DNA of 64,000 nt from Leptospira vanthielii serovar Holland str. Waz Holland = ATCC 700522. Lineage in GTDB: Bacteria > Spirochaetota > Leptospiria > Leptospirales > Leptospiraceae. The position numbers were made by a program, and so were the translations under genes. Below are positions 18,002-26,856 of the stretch, piece by piece. The stretch spans positions 1-64,000 of the forward strand of contig NZ_AOGY02000056.1 of assembly GCF_000332455.1 (NCBI RefSeq). The letters are read 5' to 3'. The notes under the pieces are model-generated. The model ran no database searches and was not told the DNA's origin. It saw only the letters and a list, made by a program, of their open reading frames with translations. Every line of letters starts with the position of its first letter. Positions within the stretch are counted from its first letter, which is position 1.

Positions 18002-19888
18002 TCAAACGGATACAACAACTGAACCAAAAGCCGGTAAAGTGGTTTCAAAATGACCATCCACAACGCAAAGGTCTACCATCGTTCCTGTCCAAAAATCTAA
18101 AAACGGTGCTTTTGTTTTTAGGCCTTGTGGGATGGCAAAACGAATCGTTTGTTCTTCTTCTGTTGGATTCCAAATTCCAAGATATCCGGCAGGATTGTAC
18201 ATAGCTGGTGGAAATTCGTTTTGAAAGATACCAATGGGAACTGGGGTATAAGCCTGGCATTCTCTGTTCAATTGGAAGGCCTTTTTTAAAAGATCCAAAC
18301 GATCGGTTTCTAGTTTCGTCAAATCATCAGAAACAAGCAACATCCCACCTGACACTGCCATGACGGAAGCCATCAGTTTGGTTTGGGCCTCGTTCATTTT
18401 GTTCCTTTTTTTACGAACAAGCAAACAATCTGGATCATTCAGCCAAAGATGTCTATGCATGGAGGAACGAGTGATGTCGTTGATGAGAGCCGTTCTTGTG
18501 CAAAGTGCGTCTCTATCTTTTAAGAAAACACGGAGTTTTTCAGGATACCAAAACGGTGCCACATCGCATGAAATTCGCATCCCATCAAAGATCCCAACCG
18601 ATGGCAACATAGGAGCCCCGCACCCGAGTAAAAAGGTATTTTTACCGACTACTTTTCGAATGAGTTCTAACGCATTTCTATAACGGGCTTGTGGCGACAA
18701 ACTTTTGTTATACACATCACCTGGCAATAGACCCGCATAGAGAAAGTCCAATTTTAAATAAGGGTATCCCCATTCTTTAACAAGAGTAGAAAAAACCTTT
18801 TCTATATAAGCGAGAGCCGTGGGGTGGGTGATGTCGAGAGCATAGGTATACCCTCTTCCCCAAAGTGGTTGGTAAATGGCAGGAACTGGTTTCCCATTTT
18901 GGTCTTTGAGAATGGCTTCTGGATATTTACGAAAGAACTCTGATTTTTTTCGAACAAGAAAGGGGGCAAGCCAGATCCCTGGTTTTAGACCCACTCGTTT
19001 GATTTCATCAGCAAGGATTCGCATCCCTCCTGGAAATTTATCGTTTGGTACAAGCCAGTCTCCAATCTCCTTTTGGTATCCATCATCAATTTGGAAAAAT
19101 TCAAAAGGTAAATTCAGTTCTCTAACTTTTGCTAGGTTGTCTAAAATGGTTTTTTGGTCAATTTTAGTATAATAATAATACCAAGAGCACCAACCCGTGG
19201 GAACTTTTTTTGGTAAATTTCCTGGGCCTTCTTTATTTCCGAGCTCCTCAAAGTATTTGGCAAGTATTCCTTCCGGGTTTCCTTTGAATGTTTGGACTTT
19301 GATTTTGGCAATGCTTAGTTTTGCATTGGGGCGAAGGTCTGGCAAACAATGTACATCATATATTGCTTTAACGGAAGTTACATTTCCTGATTCCCCAAAA
19401 ACCACTTCAAATTTAGTTCCAAATTCTCCCTGTTCGATGGGAGCATATAGAATCCCATTTCCCGTATCTTTGTTAAAAACAAGGGTTAGGTATTCGGAGA
19501 TAAACTTCCCCACTTTAGATTCGTGTTTGGAATATATATTTTCCTGAGAGTAATGTAAAAAAGATAAAAACGGTGGTTTGTCTACGGCCGTACTTTCTAC
19601 CTTCCGTGAGATGGACCAAGACTGGTATCCATGTTGGAAAAGGGAATACCCACCGCCTTCCGGTAGAAGGGACAACTCCAATTCCAAATGGTCTACGGAA
19701 AATCCCACTTCGGGCCTTGTGGATTCTCGCCAAATGAGTTTGGGACTAAGGACAGTGCCCGTTTTGGCTTCCGTTGCGGACGTAAGTAAAAGCTCGAATT
19801 TTTTACATTCGGATTGGTAAACCCCTGCCTTAATAGGAAGGAAGTTCGAAATGGTGACGGAATTATGAACTCTGTATTGAATTTTCAT
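18002..19888 (-). CDS. Alpha-galactosidase-like glycoside hydrolase (GH36)
   Basis: This 628-residue protein matches GH36/GH27-type alpha-galactosidases (melibiases), which remove terminal alpha-linked galactose. After a beta-rich N-terminal half it shows the barrel-start motif PTGWCSWYYYYTKID, then FFQIDDGYQKEIGDW and KPGIWLAPFLV. The nucleophile aspartate is in YLKLDFLYAG (about residue 381), and the acid/base region is GMRISCDVAPFW (about 435-446). No signal peptide is seen, so it acts in the cytoplasm on imported or internal substrates. I use the ATG at 19888; an upstream ATG at 19951 would overlap the divergent exonuclease gene. The exact sugar specificity is not certain. Confidence 0.88.
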   Translation of the reverse strand: MKIQYRVHNSVTISNFLPIKAGVYQSECKKFELLLTSATEAKTGTVLSPKLIWRESTRPEVGFSVDHLELELSLLPEGGGYSLFQHGYQSWSISRKVESTAVDKPPFLSFLHYSQENIYSKHESKVGKFISEYLTLVFNKDTGNGILYAPIEQGEFGTKFEVVFGESGNVTSVKAIYDVHCLPDLRPNAKLSIAKIKVQTFKGNPEGILAKYFEELGNKEGPGNLPKKVPTGWCSWYYYYTKIDQKTILDNLAKVRELNLPFEFFQIDDGYQKEIGDWLVPNDKFPGGMRILADEIKRVGLKPGIWLAPFLVRKKSEFFRKYPEAILKDQNGKPVPAIYQPLWGRGYTYALDITHPTALAYIEKVFSTLVKEWGYPYLKLDFLYAGLLPGDVYNKSLSPQARYRNALELIRKVVGKNTFLLGCGAPMLPSVGIFDGMRISCDVAPFWYPEKLRVFLKDRDALCTRTALINDITRSSMHRHLWLNDPDCLLVRKKRNKMNEAQTKLMASVMAVSGGMLLVSDDLTKLETDRLDLLKKAFQLNRECQAYTPVPIGIFQNEFPPAMYNPAGYLGIWNPTEEEQTIRFAIPQGLKTKAPFLDFWTGTMVDLCVVDGHFETTLPAFGSVVVSV

Positions 19889-19942
19889 CTTGGAAAAATC
19901 TATTTGATGATTTTGATAGGGTGGTTTCCATAGTAAGCCATT

Positions 19943-20581
19943 ATGACCCAAAAACGTTCAACTATAAAACCAGTCGTCCTCCAAGGAGATCTGAACGAAG
20001 ATTTCTTTGAAGCCTTCAAAAAGGATGACCGGTTGGCCGTGGATTGTGAAATGATGGGGCTCAATCCCAGAAGGGACAGACTCTGTGTCGTACAAATTTC
20101 CGATTCCAAAAATAAAGTCGCACTCGTTCAAATTCTCCCTGGACAAACAGAAGCTCCTCATATCCAAAAATTATTTGAATCCAAAGACATCACAAAAATC
20201 TTTCATTTTGCAAGAATGGACATGACCTTCCTTCGGGCAAGGCTTGGGATCAAAGTACAAAATGTATTTTGTACAAAGATTGGAAGTAAACTCGCAAGAA
20301 CTTATACCGACAAACACGGGTTAAAAGAGTTGATCCGTGAATTTTTTGAAGAAAATATCGATAAAAAAAATCAGAGCTCCGACTGGGGTAAAAAGATCCT
20401 TACCAAAGACCAAGTGGACTATGCCTCCACAGATGTTCGGTTTTTAATTTCTCTCGAGTCGATACTTACAGAGATGATGATCCGAGAAAACAGATTTGCT
20501 ATTGCCGAACGTTGTTTTGCTTTTTTGGAAACACAAGTGGAACTGGATCTTTTGGAAGTACCTAATCTTTTCGAACACTGA
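19943..20581 (+). CDS. Ribonuclease D-like 3'-5' exonuclease
   Basis: This 212-residue protein contains a DEDDy 3'-5' exonuclease domain. The first pair of acidic residues is in LAVDCEMMGLNPRRDRL, the second in FHFARMDMTFLRA, and the Tyr/Asp pair in DYASTDVRFL. Unlike full-length RNase D it lacks C-terminal HRDC domains, so it is a single-domain enzyme acting on RNA 3' ends or small DNA. It shares one base (TGATG) with radA downstream, so the two are translationally coupled. Confidence 0.88.
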   Translation: MTQKRSTIKPVVLQGDLNEDFFEAFKKDDRLAVDCEMMGLNPRRDRLCVVQISDSKNKVALVQILPGQTEAPHIQKLFESKDITKIFHFARMDMTFLRARLGIKVQNVFCTKIGSKLARTYTDKHGLKELIREFFEENIDKKNQSSDWGKKILTKDQVDYASTDVRFLISLESILTEMMIRENRFAIAERCFAFLETQVELDLLEVPNLFEH

Positions 20582-21948
20582 TGGCAAAAAAACAACTCCC
20601 CCAATACCAATGTAAATCCTGCGGGGATACCTTCAGTCGTTGGGCAGGAAAATGTCCTTCTTGCGGGGAATGGAATCAAATTGATGAAGTAGGGATGGCC
20701 TCTACGGGTAGGTTTGATTCCCCTGTTTTTGAAAAACCAAAAGACAGAAGGTATACCGATCCCAAATCCATTGGTTCGGTTGTGAGTGATGCTCACATTC
20801 GAACAACCACGGGATTTAGCGAATTGGATTTGGTTCTTGGTGGTGGAATTGTTCCCGGCAGTTTGGTGTTAGTTGGTGGGGAACCAGGAGTGGGAAAGTC
20901 TACTCTTGTTCTTGAAATTGCCAAAAACATTGCCAGTGAGGGAAGGGTTTTGTACATCTCAGGGGAAGAGTCGGCGTCTCAAATTGGACTTCGTGCCAAA
21001 CGAATGGGTGTCACTTCCGAAAACATTTTACTCTCATCTGAGGTGTATGCAGAAAATATCTCACAAATGATTTCTGACTTAAAACCAAGAGTGGTTTTTA
21101 TTGATTCCATCCAAACTATCTTAAAGGAAAGTTTAGTCAACCAAGCAGGAACTATCACCCAACTTCGTGAGTCCTCGCAAATCTTTTTAGAAACCGCCAA
21201 ACGCACCTCAGTGCCCATTTTTCTCATCGGCCACATCACCAAAGATGGACAAATTGCTGGCCCCAAAGTTTTAGAACATTTGGTGGATACAGTTTTGTAT
21301 TTTGAAGGGGACCGGTTTAATTATTATCGAATTTTGCGAGCTGTGAAAAACAGGTTCGGGGCTGTGGGAGACACGGCGATCTTTGAAATGGTATTTGGTG
21401 GACTCAAACAAGTATTAGATCGTCATCGTTTGTTTATTTCGCCTGAGTCAGAAGAGCGCTCTGGAAGTGTGTTATCGTCCGTTATGGAAGGATCTCGTGC
21501 TATTAGTGTCGAAGTACAGGCGTTAGTTACAAAATCTTCTTATGGACAAGCTCGCCGTATGGCAGAGGGACTAGACAACCGCCGTGTGATTTTACTCTCC
21601 GCAGTTCTCGAAAAGTATTTAGGCTTTCCCTTGTCCGAGTCGGATATCTTTAGTAATTTAGCGGGGGGCTTAAGCATTGACGAACCAAGTCTTGACTTAG
21701 CCATTGCGGCATCCATTGCCTCTTCTTTTAAGGACAAACCGGTCTCTCGGGAGATTGGGTTTCTCGGAGAGGTGGGACTTTCTGGAGAAGTGAGAAGTGT
21801 GGGCCAAATCAGTTTGCGCCTGAAGGAACTGGCGGGCATTGGAATTTCCAAAGTTTATATTCCCCAAGGAAACTTCAAAGAAGTGGAAGGAGTATTTACT
21901 TCTTTAGAGCTCACACCTGTTAAACACTTACAAGAGTTAGGTTTTTAA
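20581..21948 (+). CDS. radA: DNA repair protein RadA
   Basis: RadA is a RecA-like ATPase that drives branch migration during recombinational repair. The 455-residue protein has the expected four-part layout: N-terminal zinc finger (CKSCGDTFSRWAGKCPSC), RecA core with Walker A GGEPGVGKST (about residue 101), the RadA-specific KNRFG motif (about 256), and a C-terminal Lon-protease-like domain ending in EVEGVFTSLELTPVKHL. The ATG overlaps the upstream exonuclease stop by one base. Confidence 0.96.
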   Translation: MAKKQLPQYQCKSCGDTFSRWAGKCPSCGEWNQIDEVGMASTGRFDSPVFEKPKDRRYTDPKSIGSVVSDAHIRTTTGFSELDLVLGGGIVPGSLVLVGGEPGVGKSTLVLEIAKNIASEGRVLYISGEESASQIGLRAKRMGVTSENILLSSEVYAENISQMISDLKPRVVFIDSIQTILKESLVNQAGTITQLRESSQIFLETAKRTSVPIFLIGHITKDGQIAGPKVLEHLVDTVLYFEGDRFNYYRILRAVKNRFGAVGDTAIFEMVFGGLKQVLDRHRLFISPESEERSGSVLSSVMEGSRAISVEVQALVTKSSYGQARRMAEGLDNRRVILLSAVLEKYLGFPLSESDIFSNLAGGLSIDEPSLDLAIAASIASSFKDKPVSREIGFLGEVGLSGEVRSVGQISLRLKELAGIGISKVYIPQGNFKEVEGVFTSLELTPVKHLQELGF

Positions 21949-22109
21949 TCAATAACTCTGACTCTGTAAAAGAAACTCAAACACCTGAAGGTTTATGCTA
22001 GTCGACAACTGACGACTCTTTAGAAGTTATGTCGATGCTCCCGTGAGAATAAACAGCGTTAGCTAAGAACATCGTTCTGAAACATTTGACTTAAAGTTGC
22101 CATAAGTAA

Positions 22110-22140
22110 TTGACTCATGTCATTCTCGTGAACTTATATT
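22110..22140 (+). promoter_or_regulatory. Putative promoter of the lipase gene
   Basis: TTGACT (22110-22115) and TATATT (22135-22140) are 19 bases apart, 28 bases before the lipase ATG. The spacing is long, so confidence is limited. The rest of the 220-base gap after radA shows nothing else I can name. Confidence 0.35.
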
Positions 22141-22168
22141 GTTAAAACATAGAAAGTTCAGGTGTTAT

Positions 22169-23080
22169 ATGAAAAAGAAAATTTTGATTGGGGTTTTAGC
22201 GACCCTCCTCTCCGTTCCCACCTCCGGTCTGTTTGCCGGTCCTCTTGATGGTCAGTGCATCGCACTCGTTCATGGAATCCTTGGTTTTGATGACACTCAA
22301 GGACTAGCTGGTGGACTCGTAAAGTATTGGGGAGGCCTTGATGGTTATCTTCGTAGCCAAGGTGCTAAAGTCACCACTCCTGGAAGTTCTGCCACAAATT
22401 CCATTCCTACTCGCGCAAGCCAAATCCAATCCTCTGTTTCTTCTTGGATGACAGCAAACGGTTGTTCTAAGGTGCACTTGATGGGTCATAGCCAAGGTGG
22501 ACTTGTCATTCGTTATATGGTTTCCAATTTAGGATTTTCTGGAAAAACACAAACTGTAACAACAATTAATTCCCTTCACCAAGGAGCTCCAATGGCGGAT
22601 ATCGTCCTTGCAGCGATTCCAAGTTGGATGCAACCATTCGCAAATTCTGCACTTAGTTTGCTCGCAAAATTAGTATACCGGGATGGACGTCCTCAAGATG
22701 TCATTGCAATGGGAAAATCGCTGACTGTAAGTTACGTGAAGACTTTCAACACGAATTCACCTAACAAATCTGGAATTAAATACTACTCTTATGGAAGTCA
22801 AATGGCTTGGGCTGACCTCATCCAACACCCAATCATGGCTTTAACTCATCCAATCACTTGGGCCGGCGGACTTTTTTACGGACTTGGTGGAGCCAATGAT
22901 GGAGTAGTACCACTTAACTCTCAAAAATGGGGAGCTTGGAAAGGAACACCTTCTTCTTATTGGTTCGCAACTGGAATTGACCATTTACAAGCAACCAACT
23001 TGGCTTGGAGTGGACAAAACTACTTTGATGTACAAGGTTATTACTTGAACATTGCAAAAAACGCAAAAGCTGGTTTATAA
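22169..23080 (+). CDS. Secreted triacylglycerol lipase
   Basis: This 303-residue alpha/beta hydrolase is exported by a signal peptide (MKKKILIGVLATLLSVPTSG, cleavage likely after LFA). Catalytic features are the oxyanion loop LVHGILGF (about 33-40), nucleophile Ser108 in GHSQGG, an Asp in GGANDGVVPL and a His in GIDHLQATN. This pattern matches the true-lipase subfamilies I.1/I.2 (Pseudomonas/Burkholderia LipA-like), which need a dedicated foldase, and a foldase-like gene follows at 23178. The ATG at 22169 has an AGGTG site. A strong terminator separates it from the foldase gene, which may then have its own promoter. Confidence 0.9.
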   Translation: MKKKILIGVLATLLSVPTSGLFAGPLDGQCIALVHGILGFDDTQGLAGGLVKYWGGLDGYLRSQGAKVTTPGSSATNSIPTRASQIQSSVSSWMTANGCSKVHLMGHSQGGLVIRYMVSNLGFSGKTQTVTTINSLHQGAPMADIVLAAIPSWMQPFANSALSLLAKLVYRDGRPQDVIAMGKSLTVSYVKTFNTNSPNKSGIKYYSYGSQMAWADLIQHPIMALTHPITWAGGLFYGLGGANDGVVPLNSQKWGAWKGTPSSYWFATGIDHLQATNLAWSGQNYFDVQGYYLNIAKNAKAGL

Positions 23081-23097
23081 AAACCCTCTTTCCAAAA

Positions 23098-23128
23098 AAG
23101 CCGGATCACCAGTCCGGCTTTTTTATTT
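23098..23128 (+). terminator. Intrinsic terminator after the lipase gene
   Basis: AAGCCGGA (23098-23105) and TCCGGCTT (23113-23120) form a perfect stem followed by TTTTATTT. Confidence 0.85.
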
Positions 23129-23177
23129 CTAAAGAACTTTTCATCTAAATTCCTCATTAGGTTTCAATACAGTCAGA

Positions 23178-24200
23178 ATGGATTTCAAAAAAATTATTAT
23201 CATCGTTGTTATATTCCTTATCTTCTTTTTGGGTTTATTATACTTCTTAAAACAAGACTCCACCGCGAACCAATCAAAACAATCACTCAGCCCCGAAGAA
23301 CAAATGACTATGGAGAGAATCTCACCTCTCGGAACGGGTGAAGGTTTTTGGGATGAGGCAATTTCTCCTTTTCGAGAAGACAAAACCAAACCCTACTTAG
23401 AGTTATTAGATGATTTAAAAACGGGTAAGATCAACTTTGTTTGGGAAGTCTGGGCATTACGCCGTAAGTGTAAAGCCGAATACACACCCGACCAGTGTAA
23501 TGCAACGATTCTTGCTTACATTGATGCAGAATACGAATCTCCTGATAAAGAAAAAGTAAAAGATCTTTTTATCTCATACTTTCGGTATGAAGAAGAATAT
23601 AGAAAATGGGAACAACCAACTGATTTATCCTTTGTTGAATTGTATGAAAAAATTAAAGCCAAACGAAGGGATGTCTTAAACGATAAGGCGGATTTGATTT
23701 TTGGAATGGAAGAATCCCAAGTTTCATTTTTAGAAGGGACACAAAACTTCATTAAACAATCGGCAAACCTACCTGCCGAACAACGTGTGAAACAATTTGA
23801 AGACTTGAAGAAAAAAACGTACGGAACCTATTACGATTCTTTAGTATCAAGAGAGGACAAGTTTGACCACTACCAAGTGGAAATGAGCCTTCGTGATAAA
23901 GAGTTCAATGCCATCACCGATCCCAAAGAAAAAGAAAAATATTTAAATCGTATTGAAATCAAATACTTTGGAAAGGAAAGAGCTGGGAGTTTGGCAGAAG
24001 AAAGATCCAAGGAATCTAAATTCAAAGAATCTATTTCCAAGTATGAATTGAAAGAAAAAGATTTTTTACGAGAAAATGCCAATCTTTCAGCTGCTGAAAA
24101 GGAAAAGAAACTGAAAGAATTACGAATTCAGTTTTTGGGTTCTGAAGAAGAAGCAGATGCATATATTAGGCGTAAAAACATAGAAGAAGCGGGAAAATAA
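23178..24200 (+). CDS. Probable lipase-specific foldase (Lif/lipase chaperone-like)
   Basis: The 340-residue protein has one N-terminal membrane anchor (FKKIIIIVVIFLIFFLGLLY) and an otherwise helical, highly charged periplasmic region, the layout of the steric chaperone Lif. Segments matching the family are the early helices around WALRRKCKAEYTPDQCNA, NDKADLIFGMEESQVSFLEG in the middle, and the tandem helices with LRENANLSAAEKEKKLKELR near the end. The position directly after the lipase supports the call. The classical RxxFDYxLSAxGE motif is not recognisable, so this could be a divergent foldase or an unrelated coiled protein. Confidence 0.6.
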   Translation: MDFKKIIIIVVIFLIFFLGLLYFLKQDSTANQSKQSLSPEEQMTMERISPLGTGEGFWDEAISPFREDKTKPYLELLDDLKTGKINFVWEVWALRRKCKAEYTPDQCNATILAYIDAEYESPDKEKVKDLFISYFRYEEEYRKWEQPTDLSFVELYEKIKAKRRDVLNDKADLIFGMEESQVSFLEGTQNFIKQSANLPAEQRVKQFEDLKKKTYGTYYDSLVSREDKFDHYQVEMSLRDKEFNAITDPKEKEKYLNRIEIKYFGKERAGSLAEERSKESKFKESISKYELKEKDFLRENANLSAAEKEKKLKELRIQFLGSEEEADAYIRRKNIEEAGK

Positions 24201-24210
24201 ATTCCCGCTT
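24187..24210. terminator. Terminator-like hairpin at the end of the foldase gene
   Basis: A perfect nine-base stem (AAGCGGGAA at 24187-24195, TTCCCGCTT at 24202-24210) spans the stop codon. The T-rich run comes only after a gap, so efficiency is uncertain. It lies between convergent genes. Confidence 0.5.
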
Positions 24211-24238
24211 AATCGTTGGAATCGTTTTGTAAAAAAAA

Positions 24239-25201
24239 CTATTCTTCGTTTTTGCTCACCTTTTGGTTGTTTGGAGTGCGTTCTGATTTGTATTTTTCGT
24301 ATGCATTCATTGTATCGATGTATTCATTTCCCGCATTCCAAACAATAAACCCATGTCCTAAAGAATCTTTTGCCCCTTGCATTTGCACTTTGATATAGTC
24401 CGTATAACTGAGTTTACTCGGGGCCACCATCATATTGAATCCCTGAACCCAAGCGATGGCTTTTGTTCCTTGTTTGGCACGTTTGACTGTTAAGTCGAGT
24501 CCGTCTTTGATCGTCCCATACGGGTCAGCCACTCGTTTAGTAAGTCCGTAAAAATGAGACGGGTACAACATTGGATAAAGTCCATGAAGCTCTTCACTAA
24601 AAGGTTCTACTTTTTGACCAATCACATCATTTTCAATGAAGGGCACTCTTCCAAATACATCAGCAGTCCAACGAGTGTCTTTCGAACAACTGTCTTTGGT
24701 TTTTTCTTTATGATCTTTGATGATTCCGAGAATGGATTCGTAACGTTTTTCGTAACTCAAACTGAAGTTGGTTCCACCATCAGCAAATCGAATGTAATCT
24801 AACTGGATTTCTGGGAAACCTAGTTCACAAGCCTTTCTTATCGATTTTTGAATGGTGGCCATTAAGTTTGTGTTAGGTGTTTTTTCGACGAGTCCACCTT
24901 CAAAATTGACTACTCTTGCTACCATATAGAAACCAAGAGCCTTCGCTTCTGCTACCTGCTCTGGTGTTGGTGGGTAGGGTTGCATATCCACTACTGCGGC
25001 ATTCATACCAGCATCCTTCATCACTTGGAATAACAAACTCCAACGTTTTTTATCACGTATAGTTTTGGTATTGATATACAGTCCTTCGATAAAATCGGGA
25101 GTGATTCCAGAGGAATCCGAATTTTGTCTCTTTTCAATCTTAGATGTCGATTGACAAGATACGAAGAATAGAAGGAGAACCAAAAGAGTGAGTTGTTTCA
25201 T
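24239..25201 (-). CDS. DUF4015 putative glycoside hydrolase lipoprotein
   Basis: The 320-residue product is a lipoprotein (lipobox FVSC, Cys16) followed by a TIM-barrel-type DUF4015 domain. Typical segments are FIEGLYINTKTIRD, MNAAVVDMQPYPPTPEQV, FPEIQLDYIRFADGG with its conserved acidic residues, and TADVFGRV. The domain is classed as a putative glycoside hydrolase acting on cell-wall or extracellular glycans; the exact substrate is unknown. It is divergent from the gene at 25225 and convergent with the foldase gene. Confidence 0.85.
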   Translation of the reverse strand: MKQLTLLVLLLFFVSCQSTSKIEKRQNSDSSGITPDFIEGLYINTKTIRDKKRWSLLFQVMKDAGMNAAVVDMQPYPPTPEQVAEAKALGFYMVARVVNFEGGLVEKTPNTNLMATIQKSIRKACELGFPEIQLDYIRFADGGTNFSLSYEKRYESILGIIKDHKEKTKDSCSKDTRWTADVFGRVPFIENDVIGQKVEPFSEELHGLYPMLYPSHFYGLTKRVADPYGTIKDGLDLTVKRAKQGTKAIAWVQGFNMMVAPSKLSYTDYIKVQMQGAKDSLGHGFIVWNAGNEYIDTMNAYEKYKSERTPNNQKVSKNEE

Positions 25202-25224
25202 GGTGGTAATGACAAGATTTTGAT

Positions 25225-25851
25225 TTGGTTCGGAAAATTCAAATCGAATCGATTGACGAAAATAACCAACCCCAAGAAAATTTGGGCATGTTAGAAATTT
25301 CCAATGACTTCAACTTGAAATCTTACGGTCGGTTTCCAGAGGAACTATCGGATCCAATAAATTTTAAAGACCGTATGGTGGAAGTTTCCCGCCTTTTCCA
25401 AGGAATGGGAGAATCCTATTTACAACATTTAGGCGATGATTCCAAAATTAGTGGATCTGAGAAAAAGAATCTCATCGAGTTTTTGGAGAGTATTTTACTT
25501 GTTTTTGTGATGCTTCGAAAGCTTGATTTTTCAGTCGTCGATGAAGAAACCTACATTCGAAAGGATAGGGGGCTCTTTGAACTTCGTTTACGCTTTACCG
25601 AAGGATCTGTATGGGAACTCACAGGTTCCATCAAACCTGAGTACAAAATGAAACAAAGGTTGTTTAAAGAATGGTTCAATACAACCTTTTCCACGGAGAT
25701 CAAAACATTCTATGCGGTTTATGGAAGTGCAGGGATGGACAAAGTCATCACTCCGGAAGAAAAAGTACAAATCACAAAACAAATTGACCGCATCATTGCT
25801 GAGATTGTGGAAATGATTGTGTATATCGAAAGATTTATGTTGTTTCAATAA
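25225..25851 (+). CDS. Conserved hypothetical protein
   Basis: I do not recognise this 208-residue protein. It starts at a TTG 23 bases after the divergent lipoprotein start, with no strong ribosome site. It has no signal peptide. The sequence looks like a soluble, largely helical protein with a middle strand region (FELRLRFTEGSVWELTGS). A C-terminal helix (DRIIAEIVEMIVYIERFMLF) could pack in a bundle. The second HDAC-like gene begins 53 bases downstream on the same strand. Confidence 0.65.
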   Translation: MVRKIQIESIDENNQPQENLGMLEISNDFNLKSYGRFPEELSDPINFKDRMVEVSRLFQGMGESYLQHLGDDSKISGSEKKNLIEFLESILLVFVMLRKLDFSVVDEETYIRKDRGLFELRLRFTEGSVWELTGSIKPEYKMKQRLFKEWFNTTFSTEIKTFYAVYGSAGMDKVITPEEKVQITKQIDRIIAEIVEMIVYIERFMLFQ

Positions 25852-25904
25852 ACATAAATATGGATGACCCGCCAATTAGGAATTGCGAAAAATAGGATGG
25901 ATCA

Positions 25905-26846
25905 ATGGAGTCTTTAAAAACAGGAATTACTTTCCATGAAGAATTTTTAAAACACAACACAGGTCCAGGCCATCCAGAAACACACGTCCGTTTGGAATCC
26001 ATTTTGGATCATTTGAGTGATTTACCTTCCCTGAATTTTCTTTGGAAAAAAGATTTTAAAGAAGCCCCACTCTCGATCATCTCCTCTATTCATGATCCAA
26101 ATTACATTCGTTTGGTGGGACGCAATTGTGAAGAAAAAGGGTCTGGGTATTTGGATGGAGATACGGTTTTTTCTTCTCGTTCTTTTTCGGCAGCAAGTCT
26201 CGCTGTGGGTGCAGGTCTCTACTTAGCGGATGAAGTTCTTTTAGGGAACTTAAAAAATGGAATGGCACTCGTTCGTCCTCCAGGGCATCATGCAGAGTCG
26301 GACCATGCTATGGGTTTTTGTATTTTTAATAACATCGCTGTTACTGCCAAGTATTTACAATCGAAAGGGATCAAACGCATTTTAATTTTAGATTGGGATG
26401 TCCATCACGGGAATGGCACACAACACCAGTTTTATGAAGATGATTCAGTATACTTTGTTTCTCTTCACCAGTATCCGTTTTATCCAGGAACAGGTGCCCT
26501 GTCCGAGCGAGGTAGAGGAAGGGGACTCGGAACTACTTTAAATATTCCTTTAGCACGGGGTGCAGGGGAATTTGAATACCTACCCACTTTCTCATCCATC
26601 CACCGGGAAATGGAAAAATTCCAACCAGAGTTTGTTTTGGTTTCCGCTGGGTTTGATGCCCACAGAGACGATCCACTCGGTGGTATGAAACTTCCTACTT
26701 CCTCTTATGAAATTTTTACTAAGGAAGTGAAGAAAATAGCAGATACATATGCAAACGGTAAACTCATCTCCTTTTTGGAAGGAGGGTATGATTTCCAGGC
26801 ATTGGCAGAATCGGTAAAGTTACACTTGGAAACCTTGGCAACTTAA
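25905..26846 (+). CDS. Histone deacetylase family protein (class II-like)
   Basis: This 313-residue enzyme belongs to the class II HDAC/acetylpolyamine amidohydrolase group. Features are the opening HNTGPGHPETHVRLE, the His pair in RPPGHHAESDHAMGFCIFNN, the zinc ligands in DWDVHHGNG, the third ligand in SAGFDAHRDDPLGG and the final LEGGYD with its Tyr-like transition-state loop. Possible substrates are acetylated lysines in proteins or acetylpolyamines. An AGGATGG site precedes the ATG. It is more canonical than the HDAC-like gene at 11196, so the window holds two distinct branches. Confidence 0.92.
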   Translation: MESLKTGITFHEEFLKHNTGPGHPETHVRLESILDHLSDLPSLNFLWKKDFKEAPLSIISSIHDPNYIRLVGRNCEEKGSGYLDGDTVFSSRSFSAASLAVGAGLYLADEVLLGNLKNGMALVRPPGHHAESDHAMGFCIFNNIAVTAKYLQSKGIKRILILDWDVHHGNGTQHQFYEDDSVYFVSLHQYPFYPGTGALSERGRGRGLGTTLNIPLARGAGEFEYLPTFSSIHREMEKFQPEFVLVSAGFDAHRDDPLGGMKLPTSSYEIFTKEVKKIADTYANGKLISFLEGGYDFQALAESVKLHLETLAT

Positions 26847-26856
26847 AACTTAAAGT

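Noticed and set aside
19888..19951. Upstream ATG at 19951 for the alpha-galactosidase gene
   Set aside because: It would overlap the start of the divergent exonuclease gene; the N-terminal 21 residues do not look like the family.
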